Below are positions 23,201-36,400 of a stretch of 64,000 nucleotides of DNA, piece after piece (the first letter of the stretch is position 1; each line of letters opens with the position of its first letter). The stretch covers positions 1-64,000 of the forward strand of contig JAQGEQ010000298.1 in the NCBI GenBank assembly GCA_034620365.1, in the 5' to 3' direction. The stretch comes from Pegea sp. RAD2-039 (taxonomy: Eukaryota > Chordata > Thaliacea > Salpida > Salpidae). Position numbers and translations under genes: made by a program. Below the pieces are notes generated by a model that worked only from the letters and a program-made list of their open reading frames with translations, was not told where the DNA came from and searched no databases.

Positions 23201-25897
23201 AAGTAATAAATTTATTATAACTACTTTAGACAACTTTTAAAAATTACTTCTTCAATATAAAATTAATATTATTTTTGCTCTCAACTTTATTTAAATTTCA
23301 ATCATTTTTTTCAGTATCAAAATATCCCATATGAAGAACCTAAGAATATAAATGTTGAAAGCAAACCGGTAAGTTTGGTTATTTGGTTTTTGTTTATCAG
23401 ATACAAATGTGTAACTTTTTAGAAATTATTGATAACAAGTTAATGTTTATATAGAAATGAGTCTTCTCAATTATAAATTTAAGTTGTTCAATGCAGGAAA
23501 CGGCTTTCGAGATTTTCAAGAGAAATTTGTTGAGAATAAGAGCTGTAAGTAAAAACTTATACGTGATTTTGAATATAACGTAAAAAATTTAAAACAATTA
23601 ATTTCTATCTCTCCATAAACTTTTAAAATCTCTGAATTTCATTTTAATGAATTTAAAATCTTTTTTTATAGTCATGAATTACGTTAAATAAAGTAAAATT
23701 AACTATTTTACATAGAGAAAAGTAAATCTTATAACTTGAAAAATGATAAACTTGAAAATACCTTATTCAAACCACTAACTTATTACAGAAAAGTAGTAAA
23801 GTAAATTTGAACAATTTTCATATAGTTTTTAACAAATTCTTTCTTTAGGAACAAAAAGCTAAAAAGGAAAGTCAAAGTGACAGGAGTTCAATCTCCTCAT
23901 TGGTTAGTTTCTGTGATTAATTTATCATCAGTCATTTTGTTTATAAATTCTGATGTATAGTTTTTGTTAGTCATAACTTTGGTTCAAGTTATATAAATTT
24001 AATTAAATAATTGTTGTTTTCATGAAACGATCAAATATTTTTTTCTCTTTGCTAATATATAAGAAAAATAACTCTAAAAAAATATGTGTAAGTTAACACT
24101 AATACCTGATGTTAAATAGAACATAAAAATGTAAAGCAATTAATTTCTATCTCCCAATAAAATTTATTATTTCTGAATTTTGTTTTAATAATTTTAAAAT
24201 CATTTTTATAGTCATGAATTAAGTTAAATAAAATCAAATTAACTACTTTACAAAAACAAAATTAAATCTTATAACTTGAAAAATGATAAAACATAAAAAT
24301 ACTTTATTGAAACAACTAACTTATTACAGAAAATTAGTAAAATAAATTTGAATAATTTTCATAGAGTTTTTAACAAATATTTTCTTTAGGAATCAAATGC
24401 TAGCAAGAAAAGTCAAAGTGACATCTGGTCAATCTCCTCATTGGTTAGTTTCTGTGATTAATTTATTATCAGTCATTTTGTTTATTAATTCTTAAAAAGG
24501 GTTTTTTTTGAGTTATAAATATATTTCAGGTTAAATAAATTTAATTAGATGATAGCTGTTTCCTTGAAAACATCAAATAAGTTGTTTTTGTTACTTTCAA
24601 ATAGTAAAAGATAAACTTGTCTTTTTTAGAAAGCCGATAGCGAAGAAACCAGCAATAATTTGGTGAATCCAGTTTTGGTAAATAATAATTTGATCTTAAA
24701 ACTAATTTCTTTTGTTTTAAATATAAATTTGCCTTATTAAAACTTACTTCGAATATTTGTTTTGATTTTAGATTGAAAACGATGAAATAGAAAGCAAAGT
24801 CACTTCGATAATTTCAGAACCTAATACAGTTAGTGAAAATGATTGTTTCTATTTGTTGTTCTATTTAAAAATATATTTTCCTGTTTTTATAAACAGGTTT
24901 AATATAAAAAACTTATTAATGAAAATTTAGTTGTTTGTACTATATTAAAAGTAAAGTTGATTAATTAATTCTTTATTTTTTTCAGAAACAAAGCATAGTT
25001 GATAATAGCAATATTCAAAATGTTGAAAGCAAACCAGTTAGTTGTGATTTAATGTTGATATTATAATGGTTTTATTTGAAAAGTTATTTTCTGATTTAAA
25101 TAATAATTTTGTTCAATATTTCTGTGAAAATATTTAACTAATAAAACTATTGTCACTACCTTAGACAAATTTTTTAAACTACAACTTGAATATAGAATTG
25201 ATATTATTATTTCAGTCAACTTCAATTAAACCTTAATTTTTTTATTCAGGATCAAAATATCCCAGATGAAGAACCTAAGAATATAAATGTCGAAAGCAGA
25301 CGCGTAAGTTTGGTTTCATTTATCAGTTACATATATCATGGTTTATAATTATTATTAACAAGTTAATGCTTATAGTGAAAATGATTTTTCGTAAATTAAA
25401 TTGTAAAATTATGTTGTTTAATGCAGAAAAACAAGGTTGAAACTGGGAAAAAAGATGCCATCAAAAAATTATCTGTAAGTTAATACCTGATGCTAACTAT
25501 AAATTAAATAATATTGAAGCAATTAATTTCTATTTAACAAAATTTTAATTTCTCTGAATTTTATTTTATTAAAATAAGAATCTTTAGTTGTATAAAATGA
25601 ATTAAGTAAAATATTAAATTTAAAAAACAATTTGCAGAAGAAGAAGAGATTTAGAAATCTTTTGATTCGAGTTTTTACTTGTGGATGCGTAAGAAAATGT
25701 AAACTGAAAGTTTATCTTTTATTTGATTTAATTATTTTATTTCTCAGTAATTTCGAAAACCTTACTTTTTTGATATATTTTAGCAATTTATAAAACACTT
25801 TAAAACATTCTATAATCTATTTGCTTTTATCATTTAATTTTAATTGAAAATAAAACTTTTGTTTATTTATTTAATTTTTCATTTTCAGAAGCTGTAG
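20271..25897 (+). CDS. Many-exon gene with repeated exon cassettes, left copy
   Basis: Twenty-four exons can be read with GT...AG boundaries. Exons 1-7 (20,271-20,295; 20,404-20,471; 20,578-20,611; 20,705-20,731; 20,788-20,837; 21,006-21,027; 21,178-21,233) start MDKQLDLL. Exons 8-23 are all phase 0 and multiples of three: 21,434-21,478; 21,696-21,740; 22,147-22,200; 22,381-22,428; 22,524-22,580; 23,051-23,101; 23,315-23,368; 23,497-23,544; 23,849-23,902; 24,390-24,443; 24,630-24,677; 24,772-24,828; 24,986-25,036; 25,250-25,303; 25,427-25,474; 25,638-25,688. The last exon (25,889-25,897) encodes only Lys-Leu-stop. Exons 10-15 and 17-22 are two copies of a six-exon cassette with sizes 54-48-57-51-54-48 and shared peptides (SSISS, NNLVNPVL, SKVTSIISE, DNSNIQNVESKP, EPKNINVES). 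AATAAA lies at 25,950. No signal peptide or known domain was recognised; the product is acidic, then basic at the end. Function unknown. Confidence 0.8.
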
Positions 25898-27077
25898 TTG
25901 AATGATGGAATTGAATTAGAAATATGTTTTGTATATCTGCTGAAAAACAAATAAACAACTTTTATGGATTTTGAGAAGTTTTGACGAGTTAACTGCTGAC
26001 GTAAATGTGACAATATTCATTCTTGTACCGTTTACATTCGACTATAAACACTATTCAAATCTTAAACATTATTTGTCGAAGCGTATCAGAATAAACAAAA
26101 ATCTTTCTTAGACTTTTCTTGGTTTTTGTTTTTGGTTTCAATAGTATACAAAAATTTCATCAGATATTTTGTAATATAACTTTTCCTCAGATTCTAGATA
26201 ACTCTGACAGCTCTCAATGTATTTATAGATGTTACATAATTGACGAAAAATTAATTAATAATTAATGAGTGCAATCAATGTTCTCATCTTTTCAAACTAA
26301 CATAATCTTGTTTATAAAACTTGTAAAGGTTTTCTTTAAAGAATTGACTTTTCAGCCAATGACACAATCAGGTCGCTGGATTCATTTATTTTGGATTTCT
26401 AAATAAATACAAACTCTACTTAATATTACTAATGTATCAAAAAACTATGATCAGATAAACTTCTAGAATTTGATTCAAGTATTTGAAGAAAAGTCCAGCT
26501 TTTATGTCTATCCCTGTCAGAGTACTTACCTTCTTGTCTAAGAGAAACTTGTATTAATATTTATGTATTACTAAAAAACAAGTTTTATGAATTTAGAATT
26601 TGTATCTAAATTTGAAAAAATGTCTATAAGAATGTAATTATTATATAATACAATATGAATACATTTATCATACTTATATTTCATATAATCCCTAGCCATG
26701 TGATCCATATGAAGGTAGCTAATATAGTATTTATAATTGTATTATTATTAATATAATTTTATTTATATAAATGCAGTTATTTAGTTGCTTTGAAAGCGTG
26801 TCAAAGATGCTTAATTCGCTCAAGTGATATCGCCAAACTTTTGCTTAAAGACATATTAATATTTATATGAACGTAGCTAAGAACTCTAAACTTTATTCTA
26901 TTTGAATAAGGTAAGTGTCTATCAGGAGTAATCTCCTTTTTTTTCAATCAAACATAAATTTAATGCTAGTAATTGATAATATAGAAACTATTTATCAAAA
27001 AATAATGAAGTGAATAAAAGCGATTTTTGATTCGGTGGTAATTGAGATATGTACGTGAAACTTAGCTTTTATTATTT
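25898..27077. other. 3' flank and inner end of the left arm
   Basis: Palindrome homology continues to about 26,660 (mirrored at 29,655-30,408) and then stops. No gene seen. The remaining sequence to 27,077 is unique spacer. Confidence 0.6.
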
Positions 27078-27290
27078 ATCAATTATTTAATCTATATAAC
27101 CAATGATAGAAACTTTGTAACTTTTTCATTATGAAAGTAAATGTTTATTCAATAAAATTTTAAAAATTTTTATTGAACTTAATTTCAATTTAATAAAATT
27201 TTATATTTTGAGCAGCTTAACGTTTGAAAATGTTTGCTTAATATAGAAATTACTCGAAAAAGTCAAATTAAAGTTAAAAAAAAAACAGTA
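27078..27290 (+). repeat. Left terminal inverted repeat within the spacer
   Basis: About 210 bases that recur inverted at 29,293-29,511, including the landmark GAGCAGCTTAACGTTTGAAA on the plus strand here and its reverse complement near 29,355-29,380. The pair encloses about 2 kb and is separate from the main palindrome arms. No target-site duplication was seen. Confidence 0.8.
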
Positions 27291-27633
27291 GAAACATGCG
27301 ATGCATGTAGAGTATTTTTCTACAGCTGGTGGAATTACAGAGAAACATTTGTTTGTGAAAGTTCAGGGGTATGTCCAATAAAATCATTCAATAGAAGCAT
27401 ATGCTGCTCATACTACCGAATAAAAAAGTGCCCTAGTAATGGAATGAATGAGGGCTAGCAGAAAAAACAATTATTGCTTCCGAAAAGATAAATCGAAAGG
27501 GAGAAGCAGGAAGAAAGTCGATCCCAAACATGTAAGTTGAATTTATTTTTGTTAAAATCAAACTGATACTTTATTTTTCATGTTCAGTACTTGCTAGAAG
27601 AAATGAACCGTTTGTTAAGCGGTGAGTTTCCCA
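27234..27633 (+). pseudogene. Nuclear-receptor DNA-binding domain remnant
   Basis: The frame reads TCDACRVFFYSWW, then FVCESSGVC, then ICCSYYRIKKC and NGMNEG. This is the second half of the first C4 zinc finger (P-box region) and the whole second finger of a nuclear receptor, whose family consensus is C-x2-C-x-x-FF ... C-x5-C ... C-x2-C-R-x2-KC-x3-GM. After NEG there is a TAG at 27,456-27,458, then QKKQLLLPK and a one-base shift into INRKGEAGRK, so the hinge is broken. A further exon-like piece lies at about 27,588-27,622. The first pair of cysteines is absent. The frame starts inside the 27,078-27,290 inverted repeat. It is a ligand-regulated transcription factor family, here decayed. Confidence 0.7.
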
Positions 27634-28734
27634 AACACCTTATTAGTAATTTATTGTTACTGTTGCTGGTAATGCTAATCAATCTATGAATACTTCCCTG
27701 ATCAAACCATCACTGTGTTTTGCTGCAGTGACATTCTTGACGAGCAAACCTTTCATTTAGTTTTTGTACAAACAACTGCTTCAGCGTCGCTTCTGTTTTT
27801 ACATAAATTTGACAGCACTAAAAGTGCACATTGTGGGTGGCGCGCTTGACAAGATGAAATGTAAACTTCCATTTACTTTTACCTTAGTTTTGTTTAATGT
27901 TATTTATTCAACCAAGTGTTTGTAATCTGTAAGTTTGCTGCCAGGAATTTTAATTAACATTCAGATAGTTTCACAAAACTACTGCTGCAATAGTAGCTAT
28001 TAACTTAAAAATAAAACGTCTACAATTAGATCTAAAACTTACTACCATAATTCATAAACATCGTCTAGCGGAAAGTAAAAAAACATATATTCAAAAAGCT
28101 GAAGAAAACGTTTAACATTTCAAAGAAAATATTTTTAGCTTTTTGCCAAAATATAAGTATAGTCATAAGGCTTTATCTAATATCAATATAATATCGATTT
28201 ATATAAACAGAAATAGCAAAGAAATCACTTTATAGGTATTTTACAAAATTGTTAACAATAAAACTTTCTATTCATCAGTTCTTAAATTGAAAATATAATA
28301 TTGAAATGATTACAGTTTGAACAAAATGAATGAATAAGTAACAAGTCTGTTTTCATGATATTTATTTCGGTTTATTTGGTTTACATTTGCAAGACTATAA
28401 ATATATGAACAACCCAAAGATGAAAGCATATGTGTCGAAAACTTTTCTTATATTGAAAGTTATATTTTTTTACTTTATTGTTTGTTTGCTAGTTTTGTAC
28501 TGAACATGTTTTAGTTATTTGATGTGAATTCATAATATTTATTTATAACTTAAGTTAACAAAGATAATACTACTTCTTAGCTGAACCTAAATCTTAATGC
28601 CTGGTGTAAGTTGTAAAGTAGAATATTGTCAGAACTTTTTGAAATTAGTAATTGTACTATTTTTGTCTAATAAATTATTTAACTACCGCCTGATTTTTAG
28701 CAGCTCCTGATTTTGTAGATTAATCAGCTAGAAA
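27634..28734. other. Spacer, no gene seen
   Basis: Unique AT-rich sequence inside the inner inverted repeats. No conserved frame or repeat identified. Confidence 0.5.
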
Positions 28735-29328
28735 ATGAACAATTTTGAAATGAATAAATATTCTAAATGCGTGAAAGTTTTAGATGTTGGAGGAAAAACG
28801 TCTTTCATATTGCAAGGTAGTCTATTTGATTACATTTTTACGAGACCGGCTGGAAATGAGCTTATAGAACTTCACCTTAAGTACCAAGATAAAGATTTTG
28901 ATGGATTTGATTGTTTTTCTGATTCACTTGTGAAAGATAATATTTTGTCAGCAAGATTTGTTTACTGGAAATACGAAATATCTGGATTAGTAAAGGTTTA
29001 AAAATTGAAAGATTTTAAAGCCAGCAGTAACTCACGTGATCTTACTATACTGAGAATATTCTTTCAAATTGGAACAAAGTTTTCTTTTACAAAGGACAAA
29101 TCTGTAGAAAGCCATTTTGTTGCTTTAGAGTTATTAAAACATTTTCTGTTGATTGCTGATAAATTCAAACCAACTAAAACCATAATGAAATACAAAACAT
29201 CTGCGTTCTCATTTTTTATAGTACAGATCTTGGATGTATTCGGCAATATGTACGGAACTAAACTCTTCTATATAAGTGGCATATTTGTTAGATTAATCAA
29301 AAACCTTGTTTTTTTAACTTTAATTTGA
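28735..29328 (+). pseudogene. 198-codon ORF split by one in-frame stop, unknown
   Basis: An ATG at 28,735 opens 88 codons ending in TAA at 28,999-29,001; the same frame then stays open to 29,326, giving about 197 residues with one interruption. The first half contains VLDVGGKTSFILQG, the second a hydrophobic end. No family is recognised. Its position between the nuclear-receptor remnant and the right inner repeat might suggest a ligand-binding-domain remnant, but no such motif is visible. The last 30-odd bases run into the inverted repeat. Confidence 0.4.
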
Positions 29329-29511
29329 CTTTTTCGAGTAATTTTTATATTAAAAAGCATTTTCAAACGTTAAGCTGCTCTAAATATAAAATTCTATTAA
29401 ATTGAAATTAAGTTCCATAAAAATTTTTAAAATTTTTTTGAATAAACATTTACTTTCATAATGAAAAAGTTACAAAGTTTCTATCATTGCTTATATAAAT
29501 GAAATAATTAA
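29293..29511 (-). repeat. Right terminal inverted repeat within the spacer
   Basis: Inverted partner of 27,078-27,290. It ends about 15 bases before the tRNA-Asp gene. The pair could be the ends of a foldback-type element or the remains of an earlier, smaller palindrome. Confidence 0.8.
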
Positions 29512-29525
29512 TGAAAAAATCTGTG

Positions 29526-29597
29526 TCCTCGTTAGTATAGTGGTGAGTATCCCCGCCTGTCACGCGGGAGACCGGGGTTCGATTCCCCGACGGGGAG
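29526..29597 (+). tRNA. tRNA-Asp (GTC)
   Basis: A 72-base cloverleaf with anticodon GTC in the loop CTGTCAC, a T-loop GGTTCGATTCC (B box), a D-arm TAGTATAGTGGT (A box) and acceptor stem TCCTCGT/ACGGGGA. It matches the standard animal nuclear tRNA-Asp pattern and has no intron. A short interrupted T-run follows. It sits in the palindrome spacer just outside the inner inverted repeat, with no second copy in either arm. Confidence 0.97.
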
Positions 29598-30408
29598 TTT
29601 ATTTTGGTACCTTACAATTTATTCATTTGTCAATTTTTTAGTAAAATTAAAAACATTGTTTAACTTTCTATAATAAATACATTTTTATAGACATTTTTAC
29701 AAATTTAGATAAAAATTCTAAATTCATAAAACTTGTTTTTTAGTAATACATAAATATTAATACAAGTTCCTCGTAGACAAGAAGGTAAGTACTCTGACAG
29801 GGATAGACATAAAAGCTGGACTTTTCTTCAAATACTTGAATCAAATACTAGAAGTTTATCTGATCGTAGTTTTTTGATACATTAGTAATATTAAGTAGAG
29901 TTTGTATTTATTTAGATATCAAAAATAAATGAATCCAGCGACCTGATTGTGTCATTGGCTGAAAAGTCAATTCTTTAAAGAAAACCTTTACAAGTTTTAT
30001 AAACAAGTTCATGTTAGATTGAAAAGATGAGAACATTGACTGCACTCATTAATTATTAACTAATTTTTCGTTAATTATGTAACATCTATAAATACTTTGA
30101 GAGCTGTCAGAGTTATCTAGAATCTGTGGAAAAGTTATATTACAAAATTGCTGATGAAATTTTTGTATACTTTTGAAACCAAAAACAAAAACCAAGAAAA
30201 GTCTAAGAAAGATTTTTGTTTATTCTGATACGCTTCGACAAATAATGTTTAAGATTTGAATAGTGTTTATAATCAAATGTAAACGGTACAAGAATGACTA
30301 TTATTACATTTACGTCAGCAGTTAACTCGTCAAAACTTCTCAAAATAAATAAAATTTGTTTATCAGCAGATGTAGAAAACATATTTCCAATTCAGTTCCA
30401 TCATTCGA
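29598..30408. other. Inner end of the right arm
   Basis: Mirror of 25,898-26,660: the 3' flank of the right many-exon gene. No gene seen. Arm homology begins near 29,655. Confidence 0.6.
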
Positions 30409-33400
30409 CTACAGCTTCTAAAAATTATAAAAAAAAATAAATGAACAAAAGTTTTTTTTTTCAATTAAAATTAAATGATAAAAGCAAATAGATTATAGAA
30501 TGTTTTTTATATTGCTAAATTGTATCACAAAAGTTAGGTTTTCAAATAAATAAGAAATAAAATAATTAAATCAAATAAAAGATAAACTTTCAGTTTACAT
30601 TTTCTTACACATCCACAAGTAAAAACTCGAATCAAAAGGTTTCTAAATCTCTTCTTCTTCTGCAAATTGTTTTTTAAATTTAATACTTTATTTAATTCAT
30701 GTTATAGAACTAAAGATTCCTAATTTAATAAAATAAAATTCAGAGAAAATTAAAATTTTGTTAAATAGAAATTAATTGCTTCAATATTCTTTAATTTATA
30801 TTTAGCATCATGTATTAGTCTTAACTTACAGATAATTTTTTGATGGCATCTTTCTTCCCAGTTTCAACCTTGTTTTTCTGCATTGAACAACTTAATTTTA
30901 CAATTTAATTCAAGATAATCATTTTCACTATAAACACCAACTTATTAATAATAATTATAAAAAATCATATATGTAACTGATAAACGAAATCAAACTTACC
31001 GGTTTGTTTTGGACATTTATATTCTTAGGTTCTTCATCTGGGATATTTTGATCCTGAATAAAATAATTAAGGTTCAAATGAAGTTGACTGAAAAAATAAT
31101 ATTAATTCTATATTCAAGTTGTAGTTTAAAAAATTTGTCTAAGGTAGTGACAATAATTTTATTAGTGTAATGTTTTCACAGAAATATTGAATAGAATTAT
31201 TATTTAAATCAGAAAAAAACTTTTCAAATAAAACCATTATAATATCAACATTAAATCACAACTAACTGGTTTGCTTTCAACATTTTGAATATTGCTATTA
31301 TCAACTATGCTTTGTTTCTGAAAAAGATAAAGAACTTATTAATCAACTTTGATTTAATATAGTACAAATAACTAAATTTTCATTAATAATTTTTTTTATA
31401 ATAAACCTGTTTATAAAAACAGGAAAATATATTTTTAAAAAGAACAACAAATAGAAACAATCATTTTCACTAACTGTATCAGGTTCTGAAATTATCAAAG
31501 TGACTTTGCTTTTTATTTCATCGTTTTCAATCTAAAATCATAAATAAATATTCGAAGTAAGTTTTAAGAGGAAAAATTTATATTTAAAACAAAATAAATT
31601 AGGTTTAAGATCAAATCATTATTTACCAAAACTGGATTCACCAAATTATTGCTGGTTTCTCCGCAATCGGTTTTCTACAAAATACAAGTTTATCTTTTAT
31701 TATTTAAAAATAGCAAAAATTAAAAAATTGTTTATTTTTCTCCTGAAGATAACTATTATTTAATTAAATTTATATATCTTGAAATAAAATTATGACTAAC
31801 AAAGACTATATATAATAATTAATAAACAAAATGACTGATGATAAATTAATCACAGAAACTAACCAATGAGGATATTGAACACTTGTCACTGTCACATTTG
31901 TTTATAGCGTTTGATTTCTAAAGAAAATATTTGTTAAAAACTGTAAGAAAACTGTTCAAATTTATTTTACTACTATTATGAAAATCGTTCGTAGTTTTAA
32001 ACAGGTGTTTTCAAGTTTAATTTTCGTTTTAATGTTATACGATTTAATTTTGTTTTTGTAAGGTAGTTAATTTGATTATATTTAACTTAATTTATGACTA
32101 AAAGAATGATTTAAACTCCATTAAGACTAAAATCAGAGAAATTAATCGTTTATAGAGAGGTAGAAATTAATTAAAATAAATTTTGTACGTTATATTTAAC
32201 ATAATGTAATAGTGTTAATTTACAGATAACTTTTTCGAGTTATCTTTTTTTAAGTTTCAAATACGTTTTCTTGTATTGAACAACTTAAATTTACAATTTA
32301 TCTTGAGAAGCATCAAATTTTATTATAAACAATAACTTGTCAATAATAATTATAAAGAGTCATTTATGTAACTGACAAAGAAAAGTTGAATAACCAAACT
32401 TACCGGTTTGCTTTCAATAATAATACTCTTAGGTTTTTCATCTGGGATATTTTGATCCTGAAAAAAATGATCAACATTTAAATGAAATTGAGAGAAAAAA
32501 TAAGATTGATTTTATGTTGAAGTCATAATTTATAAAAGTTGTCTAATGTAGTGACAATAATTTTATTAGTTTGATTTCTTTACAAGAAATTTACAGAGAT
32601 TTAATATTTAAATCAGAAAAAACTTGTAAAGTAAAACTATTATAATATCAACACTAAATCACAACTAACTGGTTTGCTTTCAACATTTTGAATATTGTTA
32701 TTATCATCTATACCATGTTTCTGAAAAAAATAAAATAATAATTAATCAGTTATAATTTTAATATAGTAAAAACAGCAAATAAATCTGCAACAGAGATACA
32801 AACAAATAATTATTACGTTATGTTTTCGTTTATGTCAAAACTTTAAAGGAAAATAAAAATTAGTTTGATTAATTTAACAACAAACTGAAGCTAAATCAAA
32901 AAGTTTAAAATCAATAAATTATTTCTAAACTTTTAATTGAATGAAATATTAAATATTCTATTGTATGATAATGACAATCTAGTAAGTTTTTGAAACGAAA
33001 CTAAAATGGTTTTACTCATTGTCTGAAAGCTATTAAACCAGTTTCTATAAAATTATCTTCTATATTATAAATAAATTTAATAAAAAATTACATCAGTAAC
33101 TTGTATTTATATCCTTAATAGCTAACTCTAAATACATTTTATAATTAAAATTTACAATAATTTTGGTTTTGGTCTAAAGAACAAATAAAAATAATCAATT
33201 TTTCACTAACTGTATCCGGTTCTGAAATTATCGAAGTGACTTTGCTTTTCATTTTATCGTTTTCAATCTAAAATCATAAATAAATATTCGAAGTAAGTTT
33301 TATTAAGGCAATTTTATATTTAAAATAAAAGAAATTAGGTTTAGGATCAACTCAGTACTTACCAAAACTGGATTCACCAAATTATTGCTGGTTTCATCGC

Positions 33401-36400
33401 CATAGGCTTTCTAAAAAAGACAAGTTTATCTTTTATTATTTGAAAGTAACAAAAACAACTTATTTGATGTTTTCATGGAAACAACTATTATCTAATTAAA
33501 TCTATTTAACCTGAAATATAGTTATAACTAAAAAAAACCCTTTTTAAGAATTAATAAACAAAATGACTGATAATAAATTAATCACAGAAACTAACCAATG
33601 AGGAGATTGACCAGATGTCACTTTGACTTTTCTTGCTAGCATTTGATTCCTAAAGAAAATATTTGTTAAAAACTATATGAAAATTATTCAAATTTATTTT
33701 ACTAATTTTCTGTAATAAGTTAGTTGTTTCATTAAAGTATTTTTATGTTTTATCATTTTTCAAGTTATAAGATTTAATTTTGTTTTTGTAAAATAGTTAA
33801 TTTTATTTTATTTAACTTAATTCATGACTAAAAAAATGATTTTAAATTCATTAAAACAAAATTCAGAGGTAATAAATTTTATTGAGAGCTAGAAAATAAT
33901 TGCTTTACATTTTTATGTTCTATTTAACATCAGATATTAGTGTTAACTTACACATATTTTTTTAGAGTTATTTTTCTTATAAATTAGCAAAAAGAAAAAA
34001 ATATTTGATCAATTCATGAAAACAACAATTATTTAATCTAATTTATATAACTTGAACCAAAGTTGTGACTAACAAAAACTATACATCAGAATTTATAAAC
34101 AAAATGACTGATGATAAATTAATCACAGAAACTAACCAATGAGGAGATTGAACTCCTGTCACTTTGACTTTCCTTTTTAGCTTTTTGTTCCTAAAGAAAG
34201 AATTTGTTAAAAACTATATGAAAATTGTTCAAATTTACTTTACTACTTTTCTGTAATAAGTTAATGGTTTGAATAAGGTATTTTCAAGTTTATCATTTTT
34301 CAAGTTATAAGATTTAATTTTCTCTATGTAAAATAGTTAATTTTACTTTATTTAACGTAATTCATGACTATAAAAAAGAATTTAAATTCATTAAAATGAA
34401 ATTCAGAGATTTTAAAAGTTTATGGAGAGATAGAAATTAATTGCTTTAAATTTTTTACGTTATATTCAAAATCACGTATAAGTTTTTACTTACAGCTCTT
34501 ATTCTCAACAAATTTCTCTTGAAAATCTCGAAAGCTGTTTCCTGCATTGAACAACTTAAATCTATAATTGAGAAGACTCATTTTTATATAAACATTAACT
34601 TGTTATCAATAATTTCTCAAAAGTTACAAATTTGTATCTGATAAACAAAAACCAAATAACCAAACTTACCGGTTTGCTTTCAACCATTATATTCTTAGGT
34701 TCTTCATATGGGGTATTTTGATCCTGAAAAAAATGATTGAAATTTAAATAAAGTTGAGAGCAAAAATAAGATTAATTTTATTTTGAAGAAGTAATTTTTA
34801 AACGATTTCTAAAGTAGTTATAACAAATTTATTACTTTAATTTTTTTTCAGTAATATTACAGAGAATTTATATTCAAATCAAAAAAAACTTGTGAAGTAA
34901 AACCATTGTAATATCAACATTAAATCAAAACTAACTGGTTTGCTTTCAATATTTTGAATATTGCTATTATCACCTATGCTTTGTTCCTGAAAACAATGAA
35001 ATAAAAATTAATCTGTTTGTATTTTAATATAGCACAGACAGCAAATAAAATAGAAACATAGGTACAAGCAATTAAATTTTTATTTTCTTTTATATCAAAA
35101 ATATTAATAATAATTAAAATTAGTTTGATTAAATTAAAAATGAATTGAAGTTAAATCATAAATTTTTTATTTCTAAACTATTAATGAATGAAATATTAAA
35201 TAATCTGTAGTATGATAATGACAATCTAGTAAGTTCTTGAAAAGAAGCTATAATGGTTTGCTCTTTGTATGAAAGCAATCAAATCAGTTTCTATAAGATT
35301 ATCTTCTATATTATCAATAAATTTACTCAAAAATTACATCAGTAACTTGTATTTAGATCTGTAATAATTATTTCAATAACTTGTTTAACATTAAAATTTA
35401 CAATATTTTAGTTTTTAGATCAAAGAAACAAAAAGAAATGGTAATTTTTCACTAACTGTATTAGGTTCTGAAATTATCGAAGTGACTTTGCTTTTTATTT
35501 CATTGTTTTCAATCTAAAATCATAAATAAATATTTTCAGTAAGTTTTAATAAGGCAAATTTCCATTTAAAGGAAAATAAATTAGGTTTACAATCAAATTA
35601 GTATTTACCAAAACTGGATTCACCAAATTATTGTTGGTTTCTGAGCAATCGGTTTCCTAGAAATTACAACTTTATGTTTTATCTTTTAAAAGTAGCAAAA
35701 AAATTTTGATATTTTTATACAAAACCAAGTATTTAATTCAGTTATCATAACTTGAAAAAAAGTTCTTAGAAACAAAAAGTACATATAAGATTTAATAAAC
35801 AAAATGGGTGATGATAAATTAATCACAGAAACTAACCCATGAGGAGATTGAAGAGCTGTCACTGTCACATTCCTTGAGTAACTCTAATAACTATAGAAAA
35901 TATGTATTGACAACCATTTTTAAACTACTCAAATATTTTTTACTACTTTTTTGGAATAAGTTAGTGGTTTATTAAAAGTATTTTCAAGTTTTATCATTTA
36001 TCAAAATAATAAATTACAATTTTGTTTTGTAAAATAATTAATTTGATTACAATCTTGTTGACTTTAAACTACAACCTTCAGTTTCAAATTTTTTTAGCAG
36101 CTTAAACATAACTTTAAAACTAATTGTTTAAACAATTTAAACTAATGCTAAAATCAGAAAACCACCTTAAATAAAAGACTGACATTGAACCTTAATTTAA
36201 AGTAAGCAAAACTTTAAATATGTTTTTCGTTAACACATCATAGCTAGAAAAAAAACTGATTTTTTGTATATTTTTGATGAAAGTTATTTGAGTTTATTTG
36301 AGTTTTATATTTTGTGTCTTTGTATAATTGTTATAAATGTTTGGTTTTTAAAAAACTGAAATTACTATTTTTATATAAAATAAAAGCGATTGATACTCAA

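Larger units (their letters stand above)
4490..26660. repeat. Left arm of a giant imperfect palindrome
   Basis: Every recognisable element in this interval recurs in reverse order and orientation in 29,650-57,315. Outer anchor: a stretch including the gene-like segment 4,530-4,986 pairs with 56,817-57,280. Inner anchor: the sequence around 26,520-26,650 pairs with about 29,655-29,790. Mirror coordinates sum to 61,805 in the outer part (4,490-10,100), then shift to about 55,650, 58,040 and 56,310 as insertions and deletions accumulate. Aligned coding stretches differ by a few percent, so the arms are old enough to have diverged or are only partly homogenised. Confidence 0.92.
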
